Assembly: GCA_021845505.1 (NCBI GenBank)
Contig: JAJZVU010000005.1
Location: 1-64,000 of the forward strand
DNA length: 64,000 nt
Direction: 5' to 3'
Origin: Pseudomonadota bacterium
GTDB taxonomy: Bacteria; Pseudomonadota; Gammaproteobacteria; Burkholderiales; Burkholderiaceae_C
Numbering within the stretch: the stretch's first letter is position 1; each line of letters starts with the position of its first letter. The notes beneath the pieces are model-generated. The model was not told the origin of the DNA. It saw only the letters and a list, made by a program, of their open reading frames with translations, and did no database searches. Made by a program: the position numbers and the translations under genes. Shown here piece after piece: positions 35,329-43,933 of this stretch.

Positions 35329-36513
35329 TCAACGAAGCGTCGGTCCGCCCCACGACTCCCCGCGCCCCCGCAGGGGCGCGAGGTCGAGCGGCCAATCCAG
35401 CGGCGTCGCGGTCGATGCGCCGCCCTCGGCGCGCTGGAGTTCGCAGGCCAGCGCATGCAGCTCGAGCAGATCGCGGTAGGCAGGCAGCTCGAAGCCCACC
35501 CTGGGCTCGAGCGGGTCCCCGGCGATCATGCGCTCGATCACGTGCGGGCAGGCCGCGCTGTTCCAGGACTCGCTCAGCCGCGCCAACGCCCGGGGATACT
35601 CCAGCAGGTCGCGAGGAGCCTGGCCCGTCGCCTCGTCCCAGCCCGGAATGCGCGCGTTCAGCAGCGACCCACGCTCGGCCAGCAGCCGTTCGTAGTCCTG
35701 CCTGCGTCCGCCGCGCCGATACAGATCGAACAGGTACAGGCAGGGCAGCGCTCCCGGACCGCGATCGGCCTCCAGCAGCGCCCGGCGCATGATGTCGATG
35801 GCCTTGTCGTGGTCGCCGATGCCGATGAAGAAATCCGCCAGGTGAGCATGGTCGACCAGCTCGTCGACCTGCACCTGCCCGGCAGCCGCGAGCGACCGCG
35901 CGAGGCCTTCGCGGTCGGCGTCCGGGTCGTGCGCCACGCGTGCGGCCCGCGGCATCGGCGGCCCGGCCGGCGGCCGCCACGGACGCGCCCGACCGCGCGC
36001 CGGCGCCGGGCAAGCGTCGCGCGGGCTGCGATAGCGCGGCGGCCGGCGCTGCCACAGCCACAGCCCCAGCAGCAGCCCCAGCGCCGCCAGTGCCGCCAAC
36101 CCCGGCTTGCGCCAGCGCCGCTTCGGCGGGCAGGGCCGGGCATCGGCGGCAGGCACGGCGTTCCCGCCGCTCAGGCTTGCGCGCGCTTGCCCGCGCGGCG
36201 CGGCAGCGGCGACCTGGCGCAGCCGGACGTCGACCCGGCGGGCGGCCGGCGACGGCCCCGGATCGACGTGCGCCGGGATGTGCGCCGGGATGTGCGCCGG
36301 GATGTGCGCCGGACTGCGCGCCGGACTGCGCGCCGGGATGCGCGCCGGGATGCGCGCCGGGATGTGCCCCTCCAGCGCGCTGCCCGGTTGCAGCCTGGCC
36401 TGCGCGGGGCCCAAGCTCAGCGCGTTCGCTGCCGGCACGCCGAGCACCGCCAGCAACTGCCATGCCTGGGCGAGCCGGCATGCGAAGCGGTGCAGAGCGC
36501 AGGATCGCGACAC
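35329..36513 (-). CDS. FimV-like membrane protein with tetrapeptide repeats
   Basis: About 394 aa if started at GTG 36513, chosen because it yields a signal-like segment (LAQAWQLLAVLGVPAANA) followed by ALSLGPAQ, similar to the FimV N-terminus. After it come eight to nine PAxI/PAxS tetrapeptides encoded by a 12-bp tandem repeat, a membrane helix (LAALAALGLLLGLWLW), and a C-terminal helical domain with HLADFFIGIGDHDKAIDIMR, a TPR-like motif of FimV. The true start is uncertain (a TTG at 36636 is also in frame). Likely in the cell envelope; FimV proteins organise polar pili and peptidoglycan contacts. Convergent with cysB. Confidence 0.6.
   Translation of the reverse strand: MSRSCALHRFACRLAQAWQLLAVLGVPAANALSLGPAQARLQPGSALEGHIPARIPARIPARSPARSPAHIPAHIPAHIPAHVDPGPSPAARRVDVRLRQVAAAAPRGQARASLSGGNAVPAADARPCPPKRRWRKPGLAALAALGLLLGLWLWQRRPPRYRSPRDACPAPARGRARPWRPPAGPPMPRAARVAHDPDADREGLARSLAAAGQVQVDELVDHAHLADFFIGIGDHDKAIDIMRRALLEADRGPGALPCLYLFDLYRRGGRRQDYERLLAERGSLLNARIPGWDEATGQAPRDLLEYPRALARLSESWNSAACPHVIERMIAGDPLEPRVGFELPAYRDLLELHALACELQRAEGGASTATPLDWPLDLAPLRGRGESWGGPTLR
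36265..36368. repeat. 12-bp tandem repeat in the FimV-like gene
   Basis: Eight full units of the type GATGTGCGCCGG (variants GACGTG-, ACTGCG- and GATGCG-) plus a partial ninth. The unit is four codons long, so copy changes keep the frame and alter only the number of PAHI/PARI/PARS units. Confidence 0.9.
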
Positions 36514-36704
36514 CGGGAATTCGGCGGCAGGAAGGAACCATCGACAGCGGACGGACCGCGGCCAATGTAGCAGCCGGGGCTGCGCGCCTGGGCGCAGCCC
36601 GCGCCTAATCCGGCCCAGGCGAGCGGTTGTTTGCAAGAATGGGCCCTGTTGCGGGCGCCGGCACGAGCCGGGGCCCGATCGGCCTCCTTCGCACCGCAGC
36701 CGCC

Positions 36705-37400
36705 ATGCCCTCCGCCTTCGATCCAGCCGACGCGCCCCTTTGCGAACCCGCAGACGACCCGGTCGCGCTGCTCGAACTGCCGGCGGCCGACCCGGCCGGC
36801 GGCCTGCCCGGGGCGTTCCTGAGCGCGGGCATCGAGGTGGTGTCGACGGCGCTGCGCGACCCCCAGGTCCGGGTCATCGTGCTGAGCTGCCGCGCCGGCG
36901 CATCGGCCGCGACGGCTGCCGCGTCCGACACCCTGGATGCCACCCACGACCTGCTGCTGGCGCTGGCCGAGAGCGACAAGCCGACGCTGGCCGCGCTGGA
37001 GGGCCCGATCGGCGGCGCGACGCTCGGCCTGGCGCTGGCCTGCGACCTGCTGGTGGCCTCGCAAGCGACACGGCTGCATCTGGCCATGCCGATGCAGCGA
37101 GCCGGGCGCTGCGCTGCCGCGGCCTGGCAGCTCGCCCGACGCCTGCCGCCCCAGCAGGCGATGGCGATGGCGCTGGGCTGCGAACTCGACGCGGTGCGCG
37201 CGCATGCGCTGGGCCTGCTGCACGAAGTCGCGCCGCCCGGGCTGGCGCTCGAACGCGCGCTCGCACTGGCACGGCGCATCGCCGCGGCGCCGGCTTCCGA
37301 CCTGCTGGAAGCCAGGCGCCGGCTGGCCCGCTGCGCTTCGCAGACCCTGGCCCAGCATCTCGACGAAGAGCGCGCGCGCTGGCTGCTCGGCCGGGGTTGA
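36705..37400 (+). CDS. Enoyl-CoA hydratase/isomerase family protein
   Basis: A 231-aa crotonase-fold protein. ATG 36705. The oxyanion-hole region reads ALEGPIGGATLGLALACDLLVAS, typical of the family, and LARRLPPQQAMAMAL follows. It is shorter than usual (about 255-265 aa), with a trimmed N-terminus, and neither catalytic glutamate of true hydratases is obvious, so the reaction is not defined. It is alone on the plus strand, 133 nt before the FAH-family gene; a joint catabolic role is possible. Confidence 0.75.
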   Translation: MPSAFDPADAPLCEPADDPVALLELPAADPAGGLPGAFLSAGIEVVSTALRDPQVRVIVLSCRAGASAATAAASDTLDATHDLLLALAESDKPTLAALEGPIGGATLGLALACDLLVASQATRLHLAMPMQRAGRCAAAAWQLARRLPPQQAMAMALGCELDAVRAHALGLLHEVAPPGLALERALALARRIAAAPASDLLEARRRLARCASQTLAQHLDEERARWLLGRG

Positions 37401-37533
37401 AGAGCCGGGCCGGCGGCACACCGCGCCGGCTCGCGCAACAATAGAGGGTGCGGCCTGGCGCCGGCGACTCTTTCCCATCCACGGCCCGCGGCGCGTGCAC
37501 GACGCGGCGCCGCTTATCCCGCAAGGAGACACG

Positions 37534-38451
37534 ATGAAACTGGTGCGTTACGGTAGCAATGGGCGCGAGCGGCCGGGGCTGATCGACCCGCGCGGAGCGC
37601 TGCGCAGCCTGCAGGGCGTGGTGGCCGACATCGGCCCCGCGGTCTACAGTCCGGCCGGACAACGCGCGCTGGCGCGCCTGGACGTCGACTCCCTCCCGCT
37701 GGTCAAGGGCAAGCCGAGGCTGGGGGTCCCGTTCGTCGGCATAGGCAAGTTCATCGCGATCGGGCTGAACTACCACGACCACGCGCGCGAGACCGGCGCC
37801 AAGGCTCCGAGCGAGCCGATCGTGTTCAACAAGTGGACGACCTGCCTGAGCGGGCCCTTCGACCCCATCGAGCAGCCGCCGCATTCCACCCGCCTGGACT
37901 GGGAGGTCGAACTCGGCGTGGTCATCGGCCGCGCCGCGCGCTGCGTCGGCGTCGCGCAGGCGCTGCGCCACGTGGCCGGCTACTGCACGCTCAACGACGT
38001 ATCGGAGCGCCAGTTCCAGCTCGGCCGCGGCAGCCAGTGGGACAAGGGCAAGGGCTGCGACACCTTCGGTCCGGTCGGCCCCTGGCTGGTCACCGCCGAC
38101 GAAGTCGGCGACCCGCAGAACCTGCAGCTGACCCTGTCGGTCAACGGCCAGCGCATGCAGCAGGGAACGACGCGGGAGATGATCTTCGGAGTGGCGCAGA
38201 TCGTCAGCTACCTGAGCCATTTCATGACCCTGCTGCCCGGCGACCTGATCGCCACCGGGACGCCCGCCGGCGTGGGACTGGGAATGAATCCGCCGCGCTT
38301 CCTGCAGCCCGGCGACGTGGTCGAGCTCGAGGTGCAGGGGCTGGGGGCGCAACGCCAGCAGGTGGTCGCCAGCCGGCTGCGGGTCGCCGAGGACGCACGC
38401 GGCCTGGTCGACCCCGCGCAGGGCGGGAACCTGGCGGCGCTGCGCGCCTGA
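37534..38451 (+). CDS. Fumarylacetoacetate hydrolase (FAH) family protein
   Basis: A 305-aa enzyme with a strong AAGGAG ribosome site before ATG 37534. The FAH core runs from [15 protein letters not shown] to [11 protein letters not shown]. Metal ligands are visible as Glu-x-Glu in [12 protein letters not shown] and a later Asp in [15 protein letters not shown]. Members hydrolyse or hydrate 2-oxo acids (2-keto-4-pentenoate, fumarylpyruvate and similar); this subtype is often named ureidoglycolate lyase by automated tools without proof. Confidence 0.87.
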   Translation: MKLVRYGSNGRERPGLIDPRGALRSLQGVVADIGPAVYSPAGQRALARLDVDSLPLVKGKPRLGVPFVGIGKFIAIGLNYHDHARETGAKAPSEPIVFNKWTTCLSGPFDPIEQPPHSTRLDWEVELGVVIGRAARCVGVAQALRHVAGYCTLNDVSERQFQLGRGSQWDKGKGCDTFGPVGPWLVTADEVGDPQNLQLTLSVNGQRMQQGTTREMIFGVAQIVSYLSHFMTLLPGDLIATGTPAGVGLGMNPPRFLQPGDVVELEVQGLGAQRQQVVASRLRVAEDARGLVDPAQGGNLAALRA

Positions 38452-38509
38452 AGCGGCAGCGCCGGCGCCCGCCCGGGCCCGCCGGCGCTGCCAGCCCCGC
38501 CATCGGCCG

Positions 38510-40363
38510 ATGTCCGACAACCCACCGACCCGCAGCCCGCAACGTCTGCTGCAGGACATCTGGGGCTACCCCAGCTTCCGCGGCATGCAACTCCCCGTCA
38601 TCGAGCACGTGGCGGGCGGAGGCGACGCGCTGGTGCTGATGCCCACAGGCGGCGGCAAGTCGCTTTGCTTCCAGATCCCGGCGCTGCTGCGCGACGGGGT
38701 CGCGGTCGTGGTCTCGCCGCTGATCGCCCTGATGCAGGACCAGGTGGCGGCGCTGCACGAACTGGGCCTGCGCGCGGCCTTCCTCAACTCCTCGCTCGAC
38801 GCGGCCAGCGCGCGGCGGGTGCAGGAACAGGCCCGCGCCGGCGAACTCGACCTGCTGTACATGGCACCCGAGCGGCTGCTCGCCGAGTCCGGGCAACGCC
38901 TGCTCGGCCAGTGCAGGCTGGCGCTGTTCGCGATCGACGAGGCGCACTGCGTATCGCAGTGGGGGCACGACTTCCGGCCCGAATACGGCCAGCTGGAAAT
39001 CCTGCGCGAACGCTGGCCCGAGGTCCCGCGGGTGGCCCTGACCGCCACCGCGGACATCGCCACCCGCGGCGAAATCGCCCAGCGCCTGCTGCGCGACGAC
39101 GCGCGCCTGTTCGTCTCCAGCTTCGATCGGCCGAACATCCGCTACCGGGTGGTCGAAAAGCGCGACGGCCGCTCCCAGCTGCTGCAGTTCATCCGCGAGG
39201 AGCACCCGAGCGACTGCGGCGTGGTCTACGCGCTGTCGCGCAACAGCGTCGACGAGGTGGCCGCGATGCTGGCGGCCCATGGCATCCAGGCGCTGCCCTA
39301 CCACGCCGGCCTGGACGCGCGGGTGCGCCAGCTGCACCTGCGGCGCTTTCTCGACGAGGACTCCGTGGTGATGGTGGCCACCATCGCCTTCGGCATGGGG
39401 ATCGACAAGCCCGACGTGCGCTTTGTCGCGCACCTGGACATGCCCCGCTCGATCGAGGGGTATTTCCAGGAAACCGGCCGCGCCGGGCGCGACGGCTTGC
39501 CGGCGCAGGCCTGGATGGCCTACGGCCTGGCCGACGTGGTGCAGCAGCGGCGGCTGATCGAGCTGGGCGAGGCCGAGGACGCCTACAAGCGGCTGTCCAG
39601 CGCCAAGCTCGACGCGATGCTCGCGCTGGCCGAGGCCGCCGACTGCCGGCGGGTGCGGCTGCTGGCCTATTTCGGCGAGGCCTCCACGCCCTGCGGGAAC
39701 TGCGACAACTGCCTGCAGCCCCCGCAATGGACCGACGCGACCGAACAGGCGCAAAAGCTGCTTTCGACGGTGTATCGCTGCCGGCAGACCAGCGGCACGA
39801 GCTTCGCGGCAGCGCATGTGATCGACGTGCTGCGGGGCAAGCACAGCGACAAGGTGCGGCGCTACGGCCATGACGCGCTGTCCACCTTCGGCATCGGCGC
39901 CGACTGGTCGGAACAGGACTGGCGGGTGTTGCTGCGCCAGCTGGTCGCGCAGCACCTGCTGGAAGTCGACTCCCAGCACTACAACGTGCTGCGGCTGACC
40001 GCGACCAGCCGCGAAGTGCTGCGCGGCACCCGGCGCGTCGGCCTGCGGCGGCAGTCGCGCGCCCCCGCCGGCCGCGGCCGGCGTGCCGCCCAGGCCGGCA
40101 CGCAGGCCGCGCCGCTGGCGGCGAGCGACGCACCACTGTTCGATGCGCTGCGCGGCTGGCGCGGCGACATCGCGCGCGAACACGGCGTGCCGGCCTACGT
40201 GGTGTTCCCCGACGCGACGCTGCGCGCCATCGCGGCGGCACGGCCGCGCGACCTGCAGCAGCTGCGCGCCATCTCCGGAGTCGGCGACAAGAAGCGCGAC
40301 AGCTACGGCGAGTCGCTGCTGCGGCTGATCGCCGAGGCCGGGGAGCCGGCGGCGGAGCCCTGA
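38510..40363 (+). CDS. recQ: ATP-dependent DNA helicase RecQ
   Basis: A 617-aa 3'-5' helicase. Walker [13 protein letters not shown] (Lys50), DEAH box about residue 143 followed by [13 protein letters not shown] (aromatic-rich loop), ALTATAD, and motif [12 protein letters not shown]. The zinc-binding RQC part has [12 protein letters not shown] and CGNCDNC. A C-terminal HRDC domain (about 545-617) ends in [12 protein letters not shown]. Complete. Its 3' end overlaps the convergent lipoprotein gene by 61 bp. Confidence 0.95.
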   Translation: MSDNPPTRSPQRLLQDIWGYPSFRGMQLPVIEHVAGGGDALVLMPTGGGKSLCFQIPALLRDGVAVVVSPLIALMQDQVAALHELGLRAAFLNSSLDAASARRVQEQARAGELDLLYMAPERLLAESGQRLLGQCRLALFAIDEAHCVSQWGHDFRPEYGQLEILRERWPEVPRVALTATADIATRGEIAQRLLRDDARLFVSSFDRPNIRYRVVEKRDGRSQLLQFIREEHPSDCGVVYALSRNSVDEVAAMLAAHGIQALPYHAGLDARVRQLHLRRFLDEDSVVMVATIAFGMGIDKPDVRFVAHLDMPRSIEGYFQETGRAGRDGLPAQAWMAYGLADVVQQRRLIELGEAEDAYKRLSSAKLDAMLALAEAADCRRVRLLAYFGEASTPCGNCDNCLQPPQWTDATEQAQKLLSTVYRCRQTSGTSFAAAHVIDVLRGKHSDKVRRYGHDALSTFGIGADWSEQDWRVLLRQLVAQHLLEVDSQHYNVLRLTATSREVLRGTRRVGLRRQSRAPAGRGRRAAQAGTQAAPLAASDAPLFDALRGWRGDIAREHGVPAYVVFPDATLRAIAAARPRDLQQLRAISGVGDKKRDSYGESLLRLIAEAGEPAAEP

Positions 40364-40986
40364 GCGGCGCGCAGCGCCGCCGCGGTGCGGCGCAGCACCT
40401 GCGCCAGCGCGTCATCCAGCAGCCGCTGGGTGGCGGCGGCGTAGCCGGCTGCGTCCTGCGCGGCCGGCTGACGGGTGGAGTCGAAGCGCCAACTGGCCGC
40501 CAGGCGCCCCGACGCGTTGTCGACCAGCTGGCAAGCCAGGCCGAGCTCGACCCTGTGCGCGTACACGTCGTGCTCGAGCCGCTGCAGGCGACACTCCAGC
40601 GTCCATTGGCTGCGCCCCAGCGGCAGCATGCCTTCGACGCCATCGACCCAGCGCTGGCGCGCCAGGGTCTGGCGCAACGCGGAGTCGATCATCTGCGCCG
40701 GCGGCACCAGCCAGCGGCTGTCGCGATAAGGCATCAGCTGCAGCGGCTGCTCGCTGTAGAGCATGTCCACGCCGTCGAGCCCGGGCGCCGCCTGCATCGG
40801 CAGCACCCGCAGCACCACCGGGCGCAACCCCGGCTCGGCCAGCCGCTGCGGCGAAGGCAGCAGGCGGTACTGGGTCTGCGCCGGCCGGCGTGTCACCCGC
40901 GGCAGCGCGCAAGCGGCCAGCGCGAGCACGCAGGGCGCGAGCACCAAAGCGCGCAGCCAGCGCGCGCATGGGCGGCATGAGTTCAA
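40303..40986 (-). CDS. PqiC-like ABC transport auxiliary lipoprotein
   Basis: A 227-aa outer-membrane-type lipoprotein. The start is TTG 40986, one base after the stop of the MCE gene; it gives a signal sequence ending in lipobox LAAC. The PqiC/DUF330-like domain has [33 protein letters not shown] and LRQTLARQ. In Pqi/Mla-type systems it completes the lipid path at the outer membrane. It is the last gene of the MCE operon. Its end overlaps recQ by 61 bp tail to tail. Confidence 0.85.
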   Translation of the reverse strand: MNSCRPCARWLRALVLAPCVLALAACALPRVTRRPAQTQYRLLPSPQRLAEPGLRPVVLRVLPMQAAPGLDGVDMLYSEQPLQLMPYRDSRWLVPPAQMIDSALRQTLARQRWVDGVEGMLPLGRSQWTLECRLQRLEHDVYAHRVELGLACQLVDNASGRLAASWRFDSTRQPAAQDAAGYAAATQRLLDDALAQVLRRTAAALRAAQGSAAGSPASAISRSSDSP

Positions 40987-40987
40987 T

Positions 40988-41953
40988 TCAATGCTCCCCC
41001 GGTCCGGGCGGCGGCAGCGGCGCCCCGAACAACAGCTGGTTGGGATTGTGCTGCAGGCTGCGGCTGAGATCGGTGAGCTGGGAGCTCAGCCGCTGCAGCT
41101 GATCGCCCAGGCGGTTGAACTCCGGCAGGGTTCCGCGCTGCAGCTGCAGCGCCGCCTGGGTGCCGGCCTCGCCCAGGCGGGTGGCCTGGCGCCCGGCCTG
41201 CTGCCATTGCCCGGCCGTGGCGTCGATGCGCCGCAGCGTACCCTGCGCCGCCTGCGCGGTGCGCTGCAGTTGCGCCAGCAGCCGCGAGGCCTGCGCGCCC
41301 ACCTGCTGCCCGCTGGCCGCCAGCGCCTGCAGTTGCCCGCTCGCGCGGCGCAGGTTGCGCAGGGTGTCGCCCAGGTCCTGGCGGTGGGCGTCGAGCACCG
41401 CGGTGGTGCGCTCCAGGTGCTGCAGCGTGCGGCTGATCGCCACCAGGTTGCGCTGGCTGAGCAGGCCGTCCAGGCGGTTGGCGATTTTCGACAGGATCAC
41501 CGCGGCGTCGCTCAGTCCGCCCTCCAGGCGGGAAAACACCGAAGGTTCGTAATGGATCACCGCGTAGCGGTGACCGGGCCGGGGCAGCAGCGGCCGCGGC
41601 GAATGGCCTCCGCTGAGGTTGATGACCGACAGCCCGGTGACCCCGCGCGGCGACAACTGGGCCACCGTGTCGGCGCGCACCGGCACGCCGCTCTGGATGG
41701 CCACGCGGATGCGGATCAACGCCGGATTCGCCGGGTCGATCTCGATCGAGGCGACGCGCCCGACCTTCACGCCGCGGTATTGCACGTCGCTGGCCGGGCT
41801 CAGCCCGGTCACGTTGTCGGTGGCGTAGATCAGGTAGGTCGTGGTGTCGGCGTGGCGCGCTGCGCTGCTCAGCCACCACACGGCGCCGGCCAGCGCCATC
41901 AGCAGTCCGATGACAAAGGCTCCGACGGCGGTGTAGTTGACCTTCGATTCCAT
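40988..41953 (-). CDS. MlaD-type MCE substrate-binding protein
   Basis: A 321-aa periplasmic protein with one N-terminal helix (about 10-30), an MCE domain (about 38-120: YLIYATDNVTGLSPASDV, VQYRGVKVG, LSPRGVTGLSVINLSGG) and a long helical tail rich in Gln, Ala and Leu that would form a hexameric tunnel. It binds lipids between the inner-membrane ABC unit and the lipoprotein encoded next. The start is 10 nt after the ATPase stop. Confidence 0.92.
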   Translation of the reverse strand: MESKVNYTAVGAFVIGLLMALAGAVWWLSSAARHADTTTYLIYATDNVTGLSPASDVQYRGVKVGRVASIEIDPANPALIRIRVAIQSGVPVRADTVAQLSPRGVTGLSVINLSGGHSPRPLLPRPGHRYAVIHYEPSVFSRLEGGLSDAAVILSKIANRLDGLLSQRNLVAISRTLQHLERTTAVLDAHRQDLGDTLRNLRRASGQLQALAASGQQVGAQASRLLAQLQRTAQAAQGTLRRIDATAGQWQQAGRQATRLGEAGTQAALQLQRGTLPEFNRLGDQLQRLSSQLTDLSRSLQHNPNQLLFGAPLPPPGPGEH

Positions 41954-41963
41954 GGCGTGGGCC

Positions 41964-42794
41964 TCAGGCGCTGCGGCCGATGCGCTCCTGCGGGGAGCAT
42001 AGCGCCGCCGCGCCGCCGCTACGCTCCCAGTAGGCCCGCGAGCGGGAACTGCGGAAGTACTCGACCAGTTCGGGCTCGTCGCGTGCCGCCAGCTCGGCCG
42101 CGGGGCCCACCGCCAGCACCCTCTTGCGCCCGAGGAAGGCCACGAGGTCGCTGGCGTGCCAGATCGAGTCCAGGTCGTGGGTGGCCTGCAGCACCGTGAG
42201 GCCGAGCAGCTGGCGCAGCTGGCCGATCAGTTCATCGAAGGCCGCCGCGGCCAGCGGATCCAGCCCCGAGGTCGGCTCGTCGAGCACCAGCAGCTCCGGG
42301 TCCAGCGCGAGCGCGCGCGCCAACGCGGCGCGCTTGACCATGCCCCCCGACAGCTCGGCGGGCAATTTGTGCGCGGCATCGGCGGGCAGGCCGGCCAGCC
42401 CGAGCTTGAGCATCGCGACCTCGGGCATCTGCCGCCGCGCCAGGGTCGAATGCTCGCGCAACACGAACAGCACGTTTTCCAGCACGCTCAAGCCGGTGAA
42501 CAGCGCGCCGCCCTGGAACAGCACGCCGATGCGCATGCGCAGCCGGTTGCGGGCCTCCGCCGCGGCCTGCAGCGCGTCCTCGCCGAACAGCCGCAGCGAC
42601 CCGGCCTGCGGAGTGCGCAGCAGGCACAGGGTGCGCAACAGCACCGACTTGCCGGTGCCCGATCCGCCGACCAGCGCGACGACGCGGCCCCGCGGCAGAT
42701 CGAGGTCGAGCTGTTCGTGCACGCTGACGGCGCCGAAGCGGTTGACCAGGCCGCGCGCCTGCAGCACCAGGTCGGGCGCGGGCGGGGCGTTCAT
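41964..42794 (-). CDS. MlaF-type ABC ATPase
   Basis: A 276-aa ATPase of the lipid ABC transporter. Walker A GGSGTGKSVLLRTL, signature ELSGGMVKRAALARALAL, Walker B LLVLDEPTSGLDPL and switch His in QATHDLDS. The SGGMVKR form of the signature is typical of MlaF/Mkl. ATG 42794 overlaps the permease stop (ATGA), showing tight coupling with MlaE. Confidence 0.93.
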   Translation of the reverse strand: MNAPPAPDLVLQARGLVNRFGAVSVHEQLDLDLPRGRVVALVGGSGTGKSVLLRTLCLLRTPQAGSLRLFGEDALQAAAEARNRLRMRIGVLFQGGALFTGLSVLENVLFVLREHSTLARRQMPEVAMLKLGLAGLPADAAHKLPAELSGGMVKRAALARALALDPELLVLDEPTSGLDPLAAAAFDELIGQLRQLLGLTVLQATHDLDSIWHASDLVAFLGRKRVLAVGPAAELAARDEPELVEYFRSSRSRAYWERSGGAAALCSPQERIGRSA

Positions 42795-43933
42795 AGGCCG
42801 AGCATCTTGTACAGCACCGAGAACGCGGCGTCGATCACGATGACCAGGAAGATCGACTGCACCACGCTGGTCGTCGCGGCGCGCCCCACCGCCCCGGCGC
42901 TGCCGCGCACCCGCAGCCCCTGCATGCATCCGACGAGGGCGATGACCACCGCGAACACCGGGGTCTTGACCAGCCCCAGCAGCAGGGTGCGCACGTCCAC
43001 CACCTCGGGCACGCGCATCAGGTACTCCCGCCAGGGCACGCCGAATCCCAGCGACGCGACCATGCCGCCGCCCAGCAGCCCCATCGCATCGGCCAGCAGC
43101 GACAGCAGGGGCATCGCCACCACCAGCGCCAGCACCTTGGGCAGCACGAGCATTTCGAAGGGGGACAGCCCGAGCGCCCGCAGCGCATCGATCTCCTCGG
43201 TGATGCGCATGGTCCCGAGCTGCGCCGCGTACGACGATCCGGTGCGCCCGGCGACCAGGATGGCCGCCAGCAACGGCCCCATCTCCCGCAGGGTGATGAT
43301 GGCCACGAGGTTGACGATGAGCACATTGGCCCCGTAGGTGGCCAGGGTCGCGCCCCCCTGGTAGGCCATGACCATGCCGATCAGGAAGGACAGCAGCCCG
43401 ACGATGCCCACCGCGCGCAGCCCCCCGGCCTCGAGTTCGGCGGCCACCTCGCGCCAGCGCAGCCTGCGCGGCCGCAGCAGCAGCGGGGCGCCGTCCCATA
43501 CGAGCTCGCCCACCATGGTGACAAAGGCGCGCCCTTCGCGCATCGCCGAGAACACCGCGCGGCCGATGTCGCCGAGCAGCCCGGCGTGCGCGCGCGGCGT
43601 CGCCTGCGGCAGCGCCAGTTGGCGCTGCTCGACGAGTTCGAGCAGCCGCAGCTGCGCCTGGCCCAGCTGCGACAAGTCCACGTCGACTCCCCCGCGCCGC
43701 AGCCCCTGCACCGCCTGCAGCAGCAGGCAGGCGCCCGCGGTGTCGATGCGCAGGTCCTGCGCCGCCCGCACGCTGGCTCGCCGCACTCCGGCCGGAGCCG
43801 CCAGCGCGGGCGCGGCCAGTCCGCCGCGCACCGTCCAGGCGCCGCCGATGCGCAGCACCGCGACCGCGTCCGGCTGCGACCCCGGCTCCCAGACCGCCGC
43901 TGCGGCGGCCGGCGCGGCCCGGCCGGTGCTCAT
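42791..43933 (-). CDS. MlaE-type permease with N-terminal STAS domain
   Basis: A 380-aa protein. The N-terminal 130 residues look like a STAS (MlaB-like) domain (LRIDTAGACLLLQAVQ); the rest is the MlaE permease with LSFLIGMVMAYQGG, MGPLLAAILVAGRTGSSYAA and LGTMRITEEIDALRALG. The separate MlaB of E. coli is thus fused in. ATG 43933 overlaps the GspE stop. With MlaF, MCE protein and lipoprotein it forms a complete MCE-type lipid transporter; transport direction cannot be read from sequence. Confidence 0.92.
   Translation of the reverse strand: MSTGRAAPAAAAAVWEPGSQPDAVAVLRIGGAWTVRGGLAAPALAAPAGVRRASVRAAQDLRIDTAGACLLLQAVQGLRRGGVDVDLSQLGQAQLRLLELVEQRQLALPQATPRAHAGLLGDIGRAVFSAMREGRAFVTMVGELVWDGAPLLLRPRRLRWREVAAELEAGGLRAVGIVGLLSFLIGMVMAYQGGATLATYGANVLIVNLVAIITLREMGPLLAAILVAGRTGSSYAAQLGTMRITEEIDALRALGLSPFEMLVLPKVLALVVAMPLLSLLADAMGLLGGGMVASLGFGVPWREYLMRVPEVVDVRTLLLGLVKTPVFAVVIALVGCMQGLRVRGSAGAVGRAATTSVVQSIFLVIVIDAAFSVLYKMLGL

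Noticed and set aside
36265-36368. Tandem 12-bp units considered as a CRISPR array
   Set aside because: Units are contiguous with no spacers, far too short, and in frame with a gene.
33068-36565. A 1165-codon minus-strand open frame opposite lptF, lptG and cysB
   Set aside because: Long antisense frames are expected at this GC content; the product is Arg/His/Gln-rich with no domain, and it lies opposite well-supported genes.
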